64,000 bases of DNA from Nocardioides marmoribigeumensis (lineage in GTDB: Bacteria; Actinomycetota; Actinomycetes; Propionibacteriales; Nocardioidaceae). The position numbers and the translations under genes are program-made. How positions within the stretch are numbered: position 1 is the first letter of the stretch; the number at the start of each line of letters is the position of its first letter. The DNA is taken from the NCBI RefSeq assembly GCF_031458325.1, contig NZ_JAVDYG010000001.1:2480001-2544000 (forward strand). Direction: 5' to 3'. The notes beneath the pieces were generated by a model that made no database searches, was not told the DNA's origin, and was given only the letters and a program-made list of their open reading frames with translations. Of the stretch, positions 16,497-23,771 are shown piece after piece.

Positions 16497-18050
16497 TCAG
16501 CGCAGGGCGGGACCGCGGTCGAGCGGCAGGGCCTCGGGCGTGTGCAGGCGCACCATCGTGGTGTCGACGTGCAGCGGCACCCGGTGGGGGGTCAGCCAGG
16601 ACACGACGACCATGGCGGCGAACGCCAGGGGCGCCGACCACGCCGCCGGATGGGTGAGCAGGACCCCGAGCCAGCCGCCGTGGGCGGTCCCCAGCCAGGT
16701 GTCGACGATGGCGACTCCGGCGGCGGCGCCGCCCACGGCCATGCCCGCGAGCGCGCCCGCGTCGGTCAGCCCGCGCCACCAGATGCCGAGCAGGATGAGC
16801 GGGGCGAGCGTCGAGGCGGCGAAGGCGAACGCCAGGCCGACCGCCTCCGCCACGCCGACGCCCTGCACGGCGAGCGCGACGAGCAGGGGCAGCGCGAGGG
16901 CGACGACGGCGGACGCCTGGAAAGGGCGCACACCGGCACGGGGGTCCCGCACGGTCGTGGCGGCCCGTCGCCGCTGCAGCTCCTGGCTGAGCACGCCGGC
17001 GACCGCGACGGTCAGGCCGCCCGAGGTGGAGAGGAACGCCGCGAACGCGCCGGCCGCGGTGAGCGCCGACAGGGCGGTCCCGAGGTCCCCGCCGACCATC
17101 CGGCCGGGCAGTGTGAGGACCACCGAGTCGGCCTTGCCGGCGGCGACCAGGTCGGAGGCGTAGAGCCGGCCGAGGGCGGCGTACACCGGGGGCAGGACGT
17201 AGAACAGGCCGAGCAGCACCAGCACCACCAGCGTCGTGCGGCGGGCCTGGCGGCCGTCGGGGTTGGTGTAGAAGCGGACGACCACGTGCGGCAGGCCGAC
17301 GGTGCCGAGGAACGTCGCCACGATGATGGAGTACGTCGAGTAGAGACCTGGGCCGACCGACCCGCCGGAGGTGGCGGCCGGGTCCGCCCAGGCGGCTCCG
17401 CCCACGCCCTCGGCGGGGCTCGGGGCGCCGTCCCCGAGCCACACCCCGAGCAGGAACAGGACGGGCACGAGCAGGGCGGAGAGCTTGAGCCAGTACTGGA
17501 ACGCCTGCACGAACGTGATGCTGCGCATCCCTCCGAGCAGCACGTTGCCGAGCACGACCGCGCCGACGACGGTGGCGCCGGGCCACGGCTCGGTGCCGGC
17601 CACGATGCCCAGCGCGAGGCCGGCCCCCTCGAACTGCGGGATGAGGTAGAGCGAGCCGAGGGCGACCACGAGCAGGGCGGTGAAGCGACGCACCTGCAGC
17701 GACTCGAGCCGCGCCTCGGCGAAGTCGGGGACCGTGTAGGCCCCCGAGCGCCGGAGCGGCGCGGCCACGAGGGCGAGCATCACCAGGTAGCCGCCGGTCC
17801 AGCCGATGGGGTACCAGAGCATGTCGGACCCGAAGGCGAGCACGAGCCCGGCGACCCCGAGGAAGGAGCCGGCGGAGAGGTACTCCCCGCCGATCGCACT
17901 GGCGTTCCACCCGGGTCCGACCGACCGCGACGCGACCAGGAAGTCGCTCGTGGTGCGCGAGAACCGCCACCCGTAGGCGCCGATTGCGAGCGTCACCACC
18001 GCGACCAGGGCCACCGCCACGATGCCGGCCACCGACTGCGTGTCGTTCAC
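16497..18050 (-). CDS. Second sodium:solute symporter (monocarboxylate-type)
   Basis: A 517-residue SSS-family transporter with about 13 helices, distinct from ActP downstream. It has DFLVASRSVGPGWNASAIGG, EYLSAGSFLGVAGLVLAFG, GTVGLPHVVVRFYTNP and LSTSGGLTVAVAGVLS. The GTG at 18050 overlaps the stop of the preceding small membrane protein gene (GTGA), marking translational coupling in an operon with the LytTR regulator and LytS-like kinase. In Corynebacterium a related SSS protein (MctC) carries pyruvate, acetate and propionate, and LytS/LytTR systems in enterobacteria sense pyruvate, so pyruvate or a similar acid is a good candidate substrate (inference). Confidence 0.88.
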   Translation of the reverse strand: MNDTQSVAGIVAVALVAVVTLAIGAYGWRFSRTTSDFLVASRSVGPGWNASAIGGEYLSAGSFLGVAGLVLAFGSDMLWYPIGWTGGYLVMLALVAAPLRRSGAYTVPDFAEARLESLQVRRFTALLVVALGSLYLIPQFEGAGLALGIVAGTEPWPGATVVGAVVLGNVLLGGMRSITFVQAFQYWLKLSALLVPVLFLLGVWLGDGAPSPAEGVGGAAWADPAATSGGSVGPGLYSTYSIIVATFLGTVGLPHVVVRFYTNPDGRQARRTTLVVLVLLGLFYVLPPVYAALGRLYASDLVAAGKADSVVLTLPGRMVGGDLGTALSALTAAGAFAAFLSTSGGLTVAVAGVLSQELQRRRAATTVRDPRAGVRPFQASAVVALALPLLVALAVQGVGVAEAVGLAFAFAASTLAPLILLGIWWRGLTDAGALAGMAVGGAAAGVAIVDTWLGTAHGGWLGVLLTHPAAWSAPLAFAAMVVVSWLTPHRVPLHVDTTMVRLHTPEALPLDRGPALR

Positions 18051-18433
18051 GCCTCGTCCTCCGGGTGGACCAGGGAGGTGAAGGTGGCCTCGTTGGCCTC
18101 GGCCCGCCGCACGAAGAACCAGCCGGCGACCACGAAACCGGGGTAGGCCGCGAACGCGAGGACCACCCACGGCAGGGGGACCCCGAGCACGATCACGCGG
18201 CTCAGGCCGGGCAACCAGGCGAAGAGCAGGGGGAGGGCACCGGTCACGAGCAGCACCGTGCCCAGCACGCCGCCCGCGAGCCGCAGCTGGGCGCGGAGCA
18301 GCGAGCCGAGGTAGACCGAGCCCAGGGAGGTGCGCCGGTCGATCTCGGAGGTCAGCGGCGCCGGTCGCTGGCGGGCCGCGCCGGCGGACGTCCGGGGGCT
18401 GGTGACCCGCACCCGCCGGGGCGGCTGGTTCAC
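18047..18433 (-). CDS. Small two-helix membrane protein coupled to the symporter (DUF485-like position)
   Basis: A 128-residue protein with a basic N-terminus (NQPPRRVRVTSPRTSAGAARQ) and two hydrophobic segments (about 55-75 and 80-103). It takes the place that a DUF485 protein takes before actP: directly upstream of a sodium:solute symporter with a 4-base overlap. The sequence is not obviously DUF485, so it may be a divergent functional equivalent. The GTG at 18433 overlaps the response regulator stop (GTGA), so regulator, this protein and transporter are read as one coupled message. Confidence 0.7.
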   Translation of the reverse strand: MNQPPRRVRVTSPRTSAGAARQRPAPLTSEIDRRTSLGSVYLGSLLRAQLRLAGGVLGTVLLVTGALPLLFAWLPGLSRVIVLGVPLPWVVLAFAAYPGFVVAGWFFVRRAEANEATFTSLVHPEDEA

Positions 18434-19149
18434 CGGCTTCCGCCCGACCGGCGCACGAGCAGGTCGCGCACCTCGCGCGCGTGCCGCCGCGAGACGACCA
18501 GCTCCTCGTCGCCCACCAGCACGATCACGGTGCCGTTCTCCACGCGCACCTCGCGCACGTGGGCCAGGGCGACCAGCGTCGAGCGGTGGATGCGCACGAA
18601 GCCGGCGTCGGCCCACTCGGCCTCCAGCCTGGCCAGCGGGATGCGCACCAGCGGGTTCCCCTGCGGGGTGTGCAGACGGGTGTAGTCGCCGTGTGCCTCG
18701 ACGTAGCGCACCTCGCCGCGCCGCACGAACCGGGTGACCCCGCCGACCTCGACGGCGATCGGCTCCTCCTCGCCCGGCGCCGCACCCGGCGCCTCGATCG
18801 CCCGGCGGATCGCCTCGGCCAGCCGGGTCTCGCGCACCGGCTTGAGCAGGTAGTCGACGGCCCCGACCTCGAACGCCTCGACCGCGTGGGCGTCGTACGC
18901 CGTCACGAAGACGACCTGGGGCGGCTCGCGGAAGCGCCGCAGCACCTGGGCCAGCTCGAGCCCGCTGAGCCCCGGCATGCGGATGTCGGAGAGGACGAGG
19001 TCGACCTGGTGCTCCTGGAGCAGGCGCAGGGCGTCGGCGGCCGAGTCGGCGACCAGGACCGTGCCCACCCGCTCGTCGCGCTCGAGCAGCCAGCCGATCT
19101 CGTCGAGGGCGGGGCGCTCGTCGTCGACGGCGAGCACGGTCAGGCTCAC
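18430..19149 (-). CDS. LytTR-family response regulator
   Basis: A 239-residue regulator. The receiver domain (1-120) has the acidic pocket D9-D10, the phosphoacceptor D55 in LVLSDIRMPG, the switch threonine in VFVTAYD and lysine in DYLLKPV. The C-terminal LytTR DNA-binding domain (about 135-235) shows FVRRGEVRYVEAHGDYTRLHT and FVRIHRSTLVALAHVREVR. It is paired with the LytS-like kinase upstream (70-base gap) and coupled to the symporter genes downstream. LytTR proteins usually bind paired direct repeats in target promoters; the 16331-16496 and 14085-14165 gaps are candidate sites. Confidence 0.93.
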   Translation of the reverse strand: MSLTVLAVDDERPALDEIGWLLERDERVGTVLVADSAADALRLLQEHQVDLVLSDIRMPGLSGLELAQVLRRFREPPQVVFVTAYDAHAVEAFEVGAVDYLLKPVRETRLAEAIRRAIEAPGAAPGEEEPIAVEVGGVTRFVRRGEVRYVEAHGDYTRLHTPQGNPLVRIPLARLEAEWADAGFVRIHRSTLVALAHVREVRVENGTVIVLVGDEELVVSRRHAREVRDLLVRRSGGSR

Positions 19150-19196
19150 GTCTCCACCGCCTTCGCTGCGCCCGGCGGCGGAGCCAGGCGTGAGTC

Positions 19197-19224
19197 GGTG
19201 GCTCGCTCGCTGCGCTCGCTCACG
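19197..19224. repeat. Dispersed GAGCGAGCGCAGCGAGC-type repeat
   Basis: The minus strand reads GTGAGCGAGCGCAGCGAGCG followed by AGCCACC. This purine-rich near-palindrome is a familiar dispersed repeat type in actinobacterial genomes. It fills part of the 70-base gap between the kinase and response regulator genes and touches the kinase stop codon. Confidence 0.5.
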
Positions 19225-20362
19225 CGTGCACCCCCGCCGCGAACTTGGGCACCCGCAGCGTCACCTTGGTGCCGGCTCCCAGCGCCGTCTCGACGACCAG
19301 GCCGTACTCGTCGCCGAACGCCGAGCGGAGCCGCCCGTCGACGTTGCCGAGCCCGACCGAGTCGCTGTCGGAGGTGCCGGCCAGCACCTGGCGGACGTGC
19401 TCGGGGTCCTCGCCGACGCCGTCGTCCTCCACCGAGATCACCGCCTCCTGGTCGCGGTTGACCGCGACGATCTCCACCAGCCCGGGGCCCTCGCGGGACT
19501 CCAGGCCGTGGCGGACGGCGTTCTCCACCAGCGGCTGGAGGCAGAGGAACGGGACGGTCACCCCGAGCACCTCGGGGTCGACCTGGAGGCTCACGCGCAG
19601 CCGGTCCCCGAAGCGGGCCTGCTCGAGCACGAGGTAGCGCTCGATCGACCGCAGCTCCTCGGCCAGGGTCGTGAACTCGCCGTGACGGCGGAAGGAGTAG
19701 CGGGTGAAGTCGGCGAAGTCGAGCAGCAGCTCGCGCGCCTTGCCCGGGTCGGTGCGCACGAACGAGGCGATCGCGTTGAGCGAGTTGTAGATGAAGTGCG
19801 GGCTGATCTGCGCGCGCAGCGCCCGGACCTCGGCCTCCATCAGCCGGGTGCGGCTGGCGTCCAGCGCGGCGAGCTCGAGCTGGCCCGAGACCCAGGCCGC
19901 GACCTCCTCCACCGCGCTGAGCAGGCCGGCGTTGGCCCGCACGGTGAAGACCTGGACGGTGCCGACCACGACGCCCTCGACCACGAGCGGGCACACGACC
20001 GCGGCGGCGACCGGGCAGGGGAGGTCCTGGCACTCCACGTCGCGCCGTCCGAGGACCACGGTCTGGTGGGGCCGCCCGCGCGCTGCGGCCTCGGCGTGCT
20101 CCCGGTGGTGGTCGAAGTCCCCGGACCAGGCCATCACGCGACTGTCGTCGGTGAGGACCAGCGAGGCGCTGCCGACCAGCGAGCGCAGGTCGTCGACCGA
20201 CCGCTGCGCGGCCTGCTCGGTGAGGCCGCCGCGCAGGGCCGAGGCCGTGCGCAGCGCGGTCCGCAGCGCCCGCAGCGTCGCCCGGTCGGTGTCGCTGCCG
20301 AGGTGCGAGCCCCACCGTCCGCGGCGCCACCGCCGGCGCCGTGGGGTGGGCGGGCTGGTCAC
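19220..20362 (-). CDS. LytS/YpdA-like sensor histidine kinase, soluble
   Basis: A 380-residue kinase. It has no membrane helices; after a basic N-terminus there is a GAF-like sensory region (about 40-170) with several cysteines (VECQDLPCPVAAAVVCPL) that could bind a ligand or metal. The His_kinase domain has the phosphoacceptor H189 in QISPHFIYNSLNAI, the N-box LVENAVRHGLE and the G-box VGLGNVDGRL. The GTG at 20362 is chosen as the first start near the conserved region. It lies upstream of its LytTR partner and the symporter. Because it is soluble, it probably senses an intracellular metabolite such as pyruvate or acetyl-CoA (inference). Confidence 0.9.
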   Translation of the reverse strand: MTSPPTPRRRRWRRGRWGSHLGSDTDRATLRALRTALRTASALRGGLTEQAAQRSVDDLRSLVGSASLVLTDDSRVMAWSGDFDHHREHAEAAARGRPHQTVVLGRRDVECQDLPCPVAAAVVCPLVVEGVVVGTVQVFTVRANAGLLSAVEEVAAWVSGQLELAALDASRTRLMEAEVRALRAQISPHFIYNSLNAIASFVRTDPGKARELLLDFADFTRYSFRRHGEFTTLAEELRSIERYLVLEQARFGDRLRVSLQVDPEVLGVTVPFLCLQPLVENAVRHGLESREGPGLVEIVAVNRDQEAVISVEDDGVGEDPEHVRQVLAGTSDSDSVGLGNVDGRLRSAFGDEYGLVVETALGAGTKVTLRVPKFAAGVHA

Positions 20363-20407
20363 GCGCTCACGATAGGACGCCGCCCAGCGCTCCCCTAGGG
20401 TTTGCGC

Positions 20408-20617
20408 ATGGCCGACACCGGACCCGTGCACTTCCTGTCCTCGGAGGACGCCGACGAGCTCGCCAAGGCGCTGAAGGCCGAGGGCTACCGCGCGGAGGGG
20501 TCGCCCGTGGACGGCCCCGGCGACGTGCGCTGGGAGCTGCGCGTCACGCCGTACGACGACGGGGTGGCCGCGCTCGTCGACGTGTACGGCGGGTGGATGC
20601 CCGAGGAGACGCCCTAG
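20408..20617 (+). CDS. Small hypothetical protein
   Basis: A 69-residue acidic protein of the form MADTGPVHFLSSEDADELAKALKAEGY ... ending DVYGGWMPEETP (middle not shown). It has no membrane segment or cysteine. The alternation of short helix and strand segments resembles RraB-like or other small alpha/beta proteins, but the match is too weak to name. The ATG at 20408 starts 45 bases from the divergent kinase start; it stops 3 bases before the end of the convergent methyltransferase gene. Codon use is typical, so it is probably real. Confidence 0.6.
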   Translation: MADTGPVHFLSSEDADELAKALKAEGYRAEGSPVDGPGDVRWELRVTPYDDGVAALVDVYGGWMPEETP

Positions 20618-20620
20618 CCG

Positions 20621-21517
20621 TCAGCGGAAGTCGATCAGCGTGGTCGCCGGGTCGTCCTCGTGGGGCACGGCCGTGGCGGACGGGCCGTCGGGCCCCTGCG
20701 CGTCGCGGACGGCCCGGGCCGCCTCGGTCAGGTCGCGGCTGTGCTCGGGCTCCTCGATGATGCCGCGCGGTCGCACGACGGCGCGGAAGCAGCGGGTGAG
20801 GTAGGGGAGCAGCAGGCCGTCGGGGCCGCGGTCGTAGGCGTCGAACAGCTCGTCGACCTTGCGCAGCAGGCGGTCCTGGGCCATGGGGTCCATCACCGCG
20901 ACGTAGGAGCGGGACAGCACCAGCTCGCGCAGGTCCTGCTTGCGCAGCGGCTGCCAGTGGCGGAACGTCTCGGTCTCGACGTAGCCGAAGAGGCCCGAGG
21001 AGATGAGCACCTCGGCCCAGTCGGTGTCGTCCGGCGGCTCGCCCAGGAGGGCGGTCAGCTTGCGCACCCACGGCACGCGCTCGTCGCGCTGGTTCCACAC
21101 CAGGGCGATGCGGCCCTCGGGCTTGAGCACCCGGGCGATCTCCTTGAGCGCGACCGGGTGGTCGAACCAGTGGAAGGCCTGCGCGGCGACCACGGTGTCC
21201 ACGCTGCGGGTCGCGGCCGGGATCTGCTCGGCGGGGGCCTGCGCGACCCGCACGTCGGGGTGCTGCTCGACGAGGTGGTCGAGCATCTCCTGCAGCGGGT
21301 CGGTGGCGAGCACGTCGTGGCCGAGCTCGAGGAGGCGCGCGGTGAGCTTGCCGGTGCCGGCGCCGAGCTCGATGACCGAGGAGGGACGGGTCCCGACCAG
21401 CCAGCGCGCGGCCTCGACCGGGTAGCCGGGGCGGGAGCGGGCGTACTCGTCGGCCACGAGGGCGAAGGAGGTGCGCTGCTGGTCGCGGGCGGCGCCGGGG
21501 CGGGAGGAGGAGTCCAT
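20621..21517 (-). CDS. Class I SAM-dependent methyltransferase
   Basis: A 298-residue cytosolic protein. The Rossmann methyltransferase domain has motif I VIELGAGTGKLTARL (near 46-60), an acidic residue at the end of strand 2 (LATDPLQEM), and AFHWFDHPVALKEIARVLKPEGR, which places it in the UbiE/COQ5-like Methyltransf_11 group. The C-terminal third is helical, as in proteins annotated as trans-aconitate or small-molecule methyltransferases. The substrate cannot be read from sequence. The ATG at 21517 is favoured; the frame is open further upstream but overlaps the divergent Fic-like gene. The two starts are 50 bases apart, so promoters are back to back. Confidence 0.85.
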   Translation of the reverse strand: MDSSSRPGAARDQQRTSFALVADEYARSRPGYPVEAARWLVGTRPSSVIELGAGTGKLTARLLELGHDVLATDPLQEMLDHLVEQHPDVRVAQAPAEQIPAATRSVDTVVAAQAFHWFDHPVALKEIARVLKPEGRIALVWNQRDERVPWVRKLTALLGEPPDDTDWAEVLISSGLFGYVETETFRHWQPLRKQDLRELVLSRSYVAVMDPMAQDRLLRKVDELFDAYDRGPDGLLLPYLTRCFRAVVRPRGIIEEPEHSRDLTEAARAVRDAQGPDGPSATAVPHEDDPATTLIDFR

Positions 21518-21566
21518 GTCGGCGCCCAATCTACCCCGCGGCGAGCCGGGTACTAGCCTGCCGCTC

Positions 21567-22295
21567 ATGCCCGACGCGACCCCTGACCCCCTCGCCGCAC
21601 TGGCCTCCCTGGAAGGCGTCGGCTCCGCGATGGCGGGCACCCGGGACGGCATCGACGCGATGCTCCGCGACCGCGGGCTCCGTCGTACGACGGCCGACCT
21701 GACCGGGGAGTCGCTGCTCCGCGGCGCGCACGCGAGTGCGGTCCTCGAGGGGTCCGCGTCGTCGCTGGAGGAGTCGCGCGCCGGGTCCGGCGACGAGGTC
21801 GCGACCGCCGCGCTGCGGGTGTCCACCGAGCTGATGTCGCTGCTGCCCGTGCTCGAGCACTCGCCGCTGCAGGTGCTGGTGCGGCTGCACATGACGGCCG
21901 CCAAGGGCTACGTCGTCGACGAGGACCTCGGCCGTCCCCGGGCCGACGTCGACCGCGGCCGCCTGCGCAGCCTGGCCTCGGTGCTGACCGGCCGCACGTC
22001 CGCGCCGGGCCTGGTGGTCGCCGCGGTGGCGCACGCCGAGGTGCTCACCCTCGCGCCGTTCGTGTCCCACAACGGCATCGTCGCCCGCGCGCTCGAGCGG
22101 CTGGTGCTGGTCGCCCGCGCGGTCGACCCCACCTCGCTCACCGTCCCGGAGGCCGGGCACCTGGCCAACCGCCCGCAGTACGAGTCCAACCTCCGCGGCT
22201 ACGCCCAGGGTGGCCGCAGCGGCGTCCACGCCTGGCTGCTCTACGCCGCCGAGGCCTACGCCGCCGGCGCCGAGGCCAGCCCGCTCAAGGGCTAG
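21567..22295 (+). CDS. Fic-like protein with degenerate active-site motif
   Basis: A 242-residue protein. The mid-part, ESLLRGAHASAVLEGS, resembles the Fic N-terminal segment. The region corresponding to the Fic motif HPFxxGNGRxxR reads APFVSHNGIVAR (163-174). The catalytic histidine is therefore alanine, the first Gly is His and the first Arg is Ile, while P164, F165, N169, G170 and R174 remain. Such proteins are often annotated as 'oxidoreductase' or 'Fic family' in actinobacteria and sit near the ssd/tad and acs genes, as here. Loss of the histidine argues against AMP transfer, so the protein may be a scaffold or a decayed enzyme. The ATG at 21567 gives the conserved start. Confidence 0.65.
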   Translation: MPDATPDPLAALASLEGVGSAMAGTRDGIDAMLRDRGLRRTTADLTGESLLRGAHASAVLEGSASSLEESRAGSGDEVATAALRVSTELMSLLPVLEHSPLQVLVRLHMTAAKGYVVDEDLGRPRADVDRGRLRSLASVLTGRTSAPGLVVAAVAHAEVLTLAPFVSHNGIVARALERLVLVARAVDPTSLTVPEAGHLANRPQYESNLRGYAQGGRSGVHAWLLYAAEAYAAGAEASPLKG

Positions 22296-22325
22296 GCGGG
22301 CACCCTCGGGGGCTCCGCACGCAAC

Positions 22326-22359
22326 AGTGGGCGGCGCTCCCGGAGGAGTGCCGCCCACT
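22326..22359. terminator. Bidirectional hairpin terminator
   Basis: A 15-bp stem (22326-22340 with 22345-22359, one G-U pair) capped by a CGGA tetraloop. It lies 30 bases after the Fic-like gene on the plus strand and 18 bases after a short minus-strand reading frame (22378-22449), so it can end both. Confidence 0.8.
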
Positions 22360-22377
22360 GACACACAGGACCTCGGG

Positions 22378-22449
22378 CTACCAGGCGTGCACCATGTACG
22401 TCGCCCGGGGGATGTCCCCGGTGCTGACGGCCTCAAGAAGGTCGGTCAC
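22378..22449 (-). CDS. Candidate 23-residue peptide in a short minus-strand transcript
   Basis: A GTG-started frame of 23 codons, beginning with TDLLEAVSTGDIP after the start residue and ending MVHAW. Third-position GC is high (21 of 24 codons counting the stop), like real genes here. It lies between a promoter-like pair (22502-22530) and a strong hairpin terminator (22326-22359). An upstream micro-frame, MGWVPTR, ends in a TGA that overlaps its GTG. There is no clear ribosome site. It may be a small protein gene, a leader or simply part of a small RNA; no homologue is recognised. Confidence 0.3.
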   Translation of the reverse strand: MTDLLEAVSTGDIPRATYMVHAW

Positions 22450-22501
22450 CGCGTGGGTACCCAGCCCATGTGTGGGTCTGTGTCGAGTTGTCCGTGCCTC
22501 A

Positions 22502-22530
22502 TTTGTACGCCGGAGCGGGGGGCCGGACAA
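22502..22530 (-). promoter_or_regulatory. Promoter candidate for a short minus-strand RNA
   Basis: On the minus strand TTGTCC (22530-22525) and TACAAA (22507-22502) are separated by exactly 17 bases. Transcription would begin near 22495 and run about 170 bases to the hairpin at 22326-22359, covering the candidate short peptide. Confidence 0.4.
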
Positions 22531-22569
22531 GGCTTGACATCGCCCCCGGGACCCGGGTGGGCGTGTCGG

Positions 22570-23385
22570 TCAGGCTCCCGCGCCGTCGAGCCGCCGGCGC
22601 ACGGAGAGGTAGATCGCGCTGCCGACCACGACCGCCGTGCCGACGCCGAGGGCGGTCATCGTGGACCTGCTCCCCGGCAGCTTCATGCGCGCGCCGAGCG
22701 CGACCGGTCGGGTGAAGGAGAGGACGGGCCAGCCGCGGCTCTCCGCGACCCGGCGCAGCTCCTTGTCGGGGTTGACCGCGTAGGGGTGGCCGACGACCTC
22801 GAGCATGTGCACGTCGGTGATGGAGTCGGAGTAGGCGAAGCTGCGGTCGAGGTCGTAGCCGCGGCGGCGGGCGAGCTCCTGGATCGCGGTGGCCTTGTTC
22901 TCGGCGTAGGCGTAGTACTCGATGCCGCCGGTGTAGCGACCGGCCTCCACCGCCAGACGGCTGGCGATGACCGCGTCTGCGCCGATGAGCTCGCCGATCG
23001 GCTCGACGATCTCGGAGCCGCTGGCCGAGACGATGATGACGTCGCGGCCCGCGAGGTGGTGGTCCTCGATCAGGCTGACCGCCTCGTCGTAGACGATCGG
23101 GTCGACGATGTTGTGCAGGGTGTCGGCGACGATCTCCCGCACGCTGTCGACGGGCCAGCCGGTGACCATCTGGGAGAGGAAGCGGCGCATCTTCTCCATC
23201 TGGTCGTGGTCGGCGCCGCCGACGAGGAACATGAACTGCGCGTAGGCGCTGCGCAGGACCAGGCGGCGGTTGATCAGGCCACGGGCGTAGAACGACTTGC
23301 TGAACGCGAGCGCGCTGGACTTGGCGATGATCGTCTTGTCCAGGTCGAAGAACGCCGCGGGACGGCCGAGTCGACGGGTGCTCAC
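22570..23385 (-). CDS. HAD-IB family hydrolase with C-terminal membrane anchor
   Basis: A 271-residue HAD-superfamily phosphatase of the SerB-like IB group. Motif I is FFDLDKT with nucleophile D14 and acid/base D16; motif II is IIVSAS; motif IV is FAYSDSITDVHML. A single hydrophobic helix near the C-terminus (TALGVGTAVVVGSAIYLS) followed by Arg residues suggests a tail-anchored protein facing the cytosol. The GTG at 23385 starts 10 residues before motif I. Its mycobacterial counterpart (Rv3661) likewise lies beside the ssd gene with 6C RNA between. The substrate is unknown; phospholipid or lysophosphatidate phosphatase activity is a common guess for this group. Confidence 0.87.
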   Translation of the reverse strand: MSTRRLGRPAAFFDLDKTIIAKSSALAFSKSFYARGLINRRLVLRSAYAQFMFLVGGADHDQMEKMRRFLSQMVTGWPVDSVREIVADTLHNIVDPIVYDEAVSLIEDHHLAGRDVIIVSASGSEIVEPIGELIGADAVIASRLAVEAGRYTGGIEYYAYAENKATAIQELARRRGYDLDRSFAYSDSITDVHMLEVVGHPYAVNPDKELRRVAESRGWPVLSFTRPVALGARMKLPGSRSTMTALGVGTAVVVGSAIYLSVRRRLDGAGA

Positions 23386-23509
23386 AGCTTCCAGTGTGCC
23401 GGGTCGTCCCCGAGCCCGGACCACAACCGTCGCATCCGTCACACGACGCGCGCCGCGACAGGGCCACCTTTCCTATCCGCAGCGCGGCGAGTTCCGGTAC
23501 TATCCCGTT

Positions 23510-23660
23510 CGATGCACCGCGCCGGGTCTCCGCGAGACTGACCCGGCTCGGACGCACCCAGCGATCCCCCCTCGCTGGTCGTGATCCGGGTCGATCCCCC
23601 CTGATCCGGATGACTGTGGGCCCCTGGCTTTCCCCCCTCGCCAGGGGCCCGCTCATTTTT
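23510..23660 (+). ncRNA. 6C small RNA with its terminator
   Basis: This lies in the 386-base gap between the HAD hydrolase and Ssd-like genes, the known location of the actinobacterial 6C RNA (B11 in mycobacteria, scr3559 in Streptomyces). Hairpin 1 is a 7-bp stem (23558-23564 with 23572-23578) with a TCCCCCC loop. Hairpin 2 (23584-23593 with 23602-23611, two G-U pairs) also exposes CCCCCC. The terminator is an 11-bp stem (23618-23628 with 23640-23650) whose loop carries a third CCCCCC, followed by TTTTT at 23656-23660. A 5' stem (23521-23527 with 23541-23547) precedes them. A TACTAT hexamer (23498-23503) is the likely -10; the exact 5' end is inferred. In other actinobacteria, 6C binds mRNAs through its C-rich loops. 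Confidence 0.9.
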
Positions 23661-23771
23661 CCTCCGCGCCCCCGGGCCGGTCCCCGTCCACAGGGCCCCG
23701 GGTCCCGTGCGTCGTGCACAGGCGTCGCCCCGCGCCCGGGCGCGAGCCGCCGCTCGGGCCACCCTGGCCGC

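Noticed and set aside
22419-22505. An 18-codon frame starting MRHGQLD on the minus strand
   Set aside because: Its ATG overlaps the putative -10 element, so it would not be on the transcript from that promoter.
22534-22539. A perfect TTGACA on the plus strand
   Set aside because: No -10 element lies 16-18 bases downstream, and the only gene there is on the minus strand.
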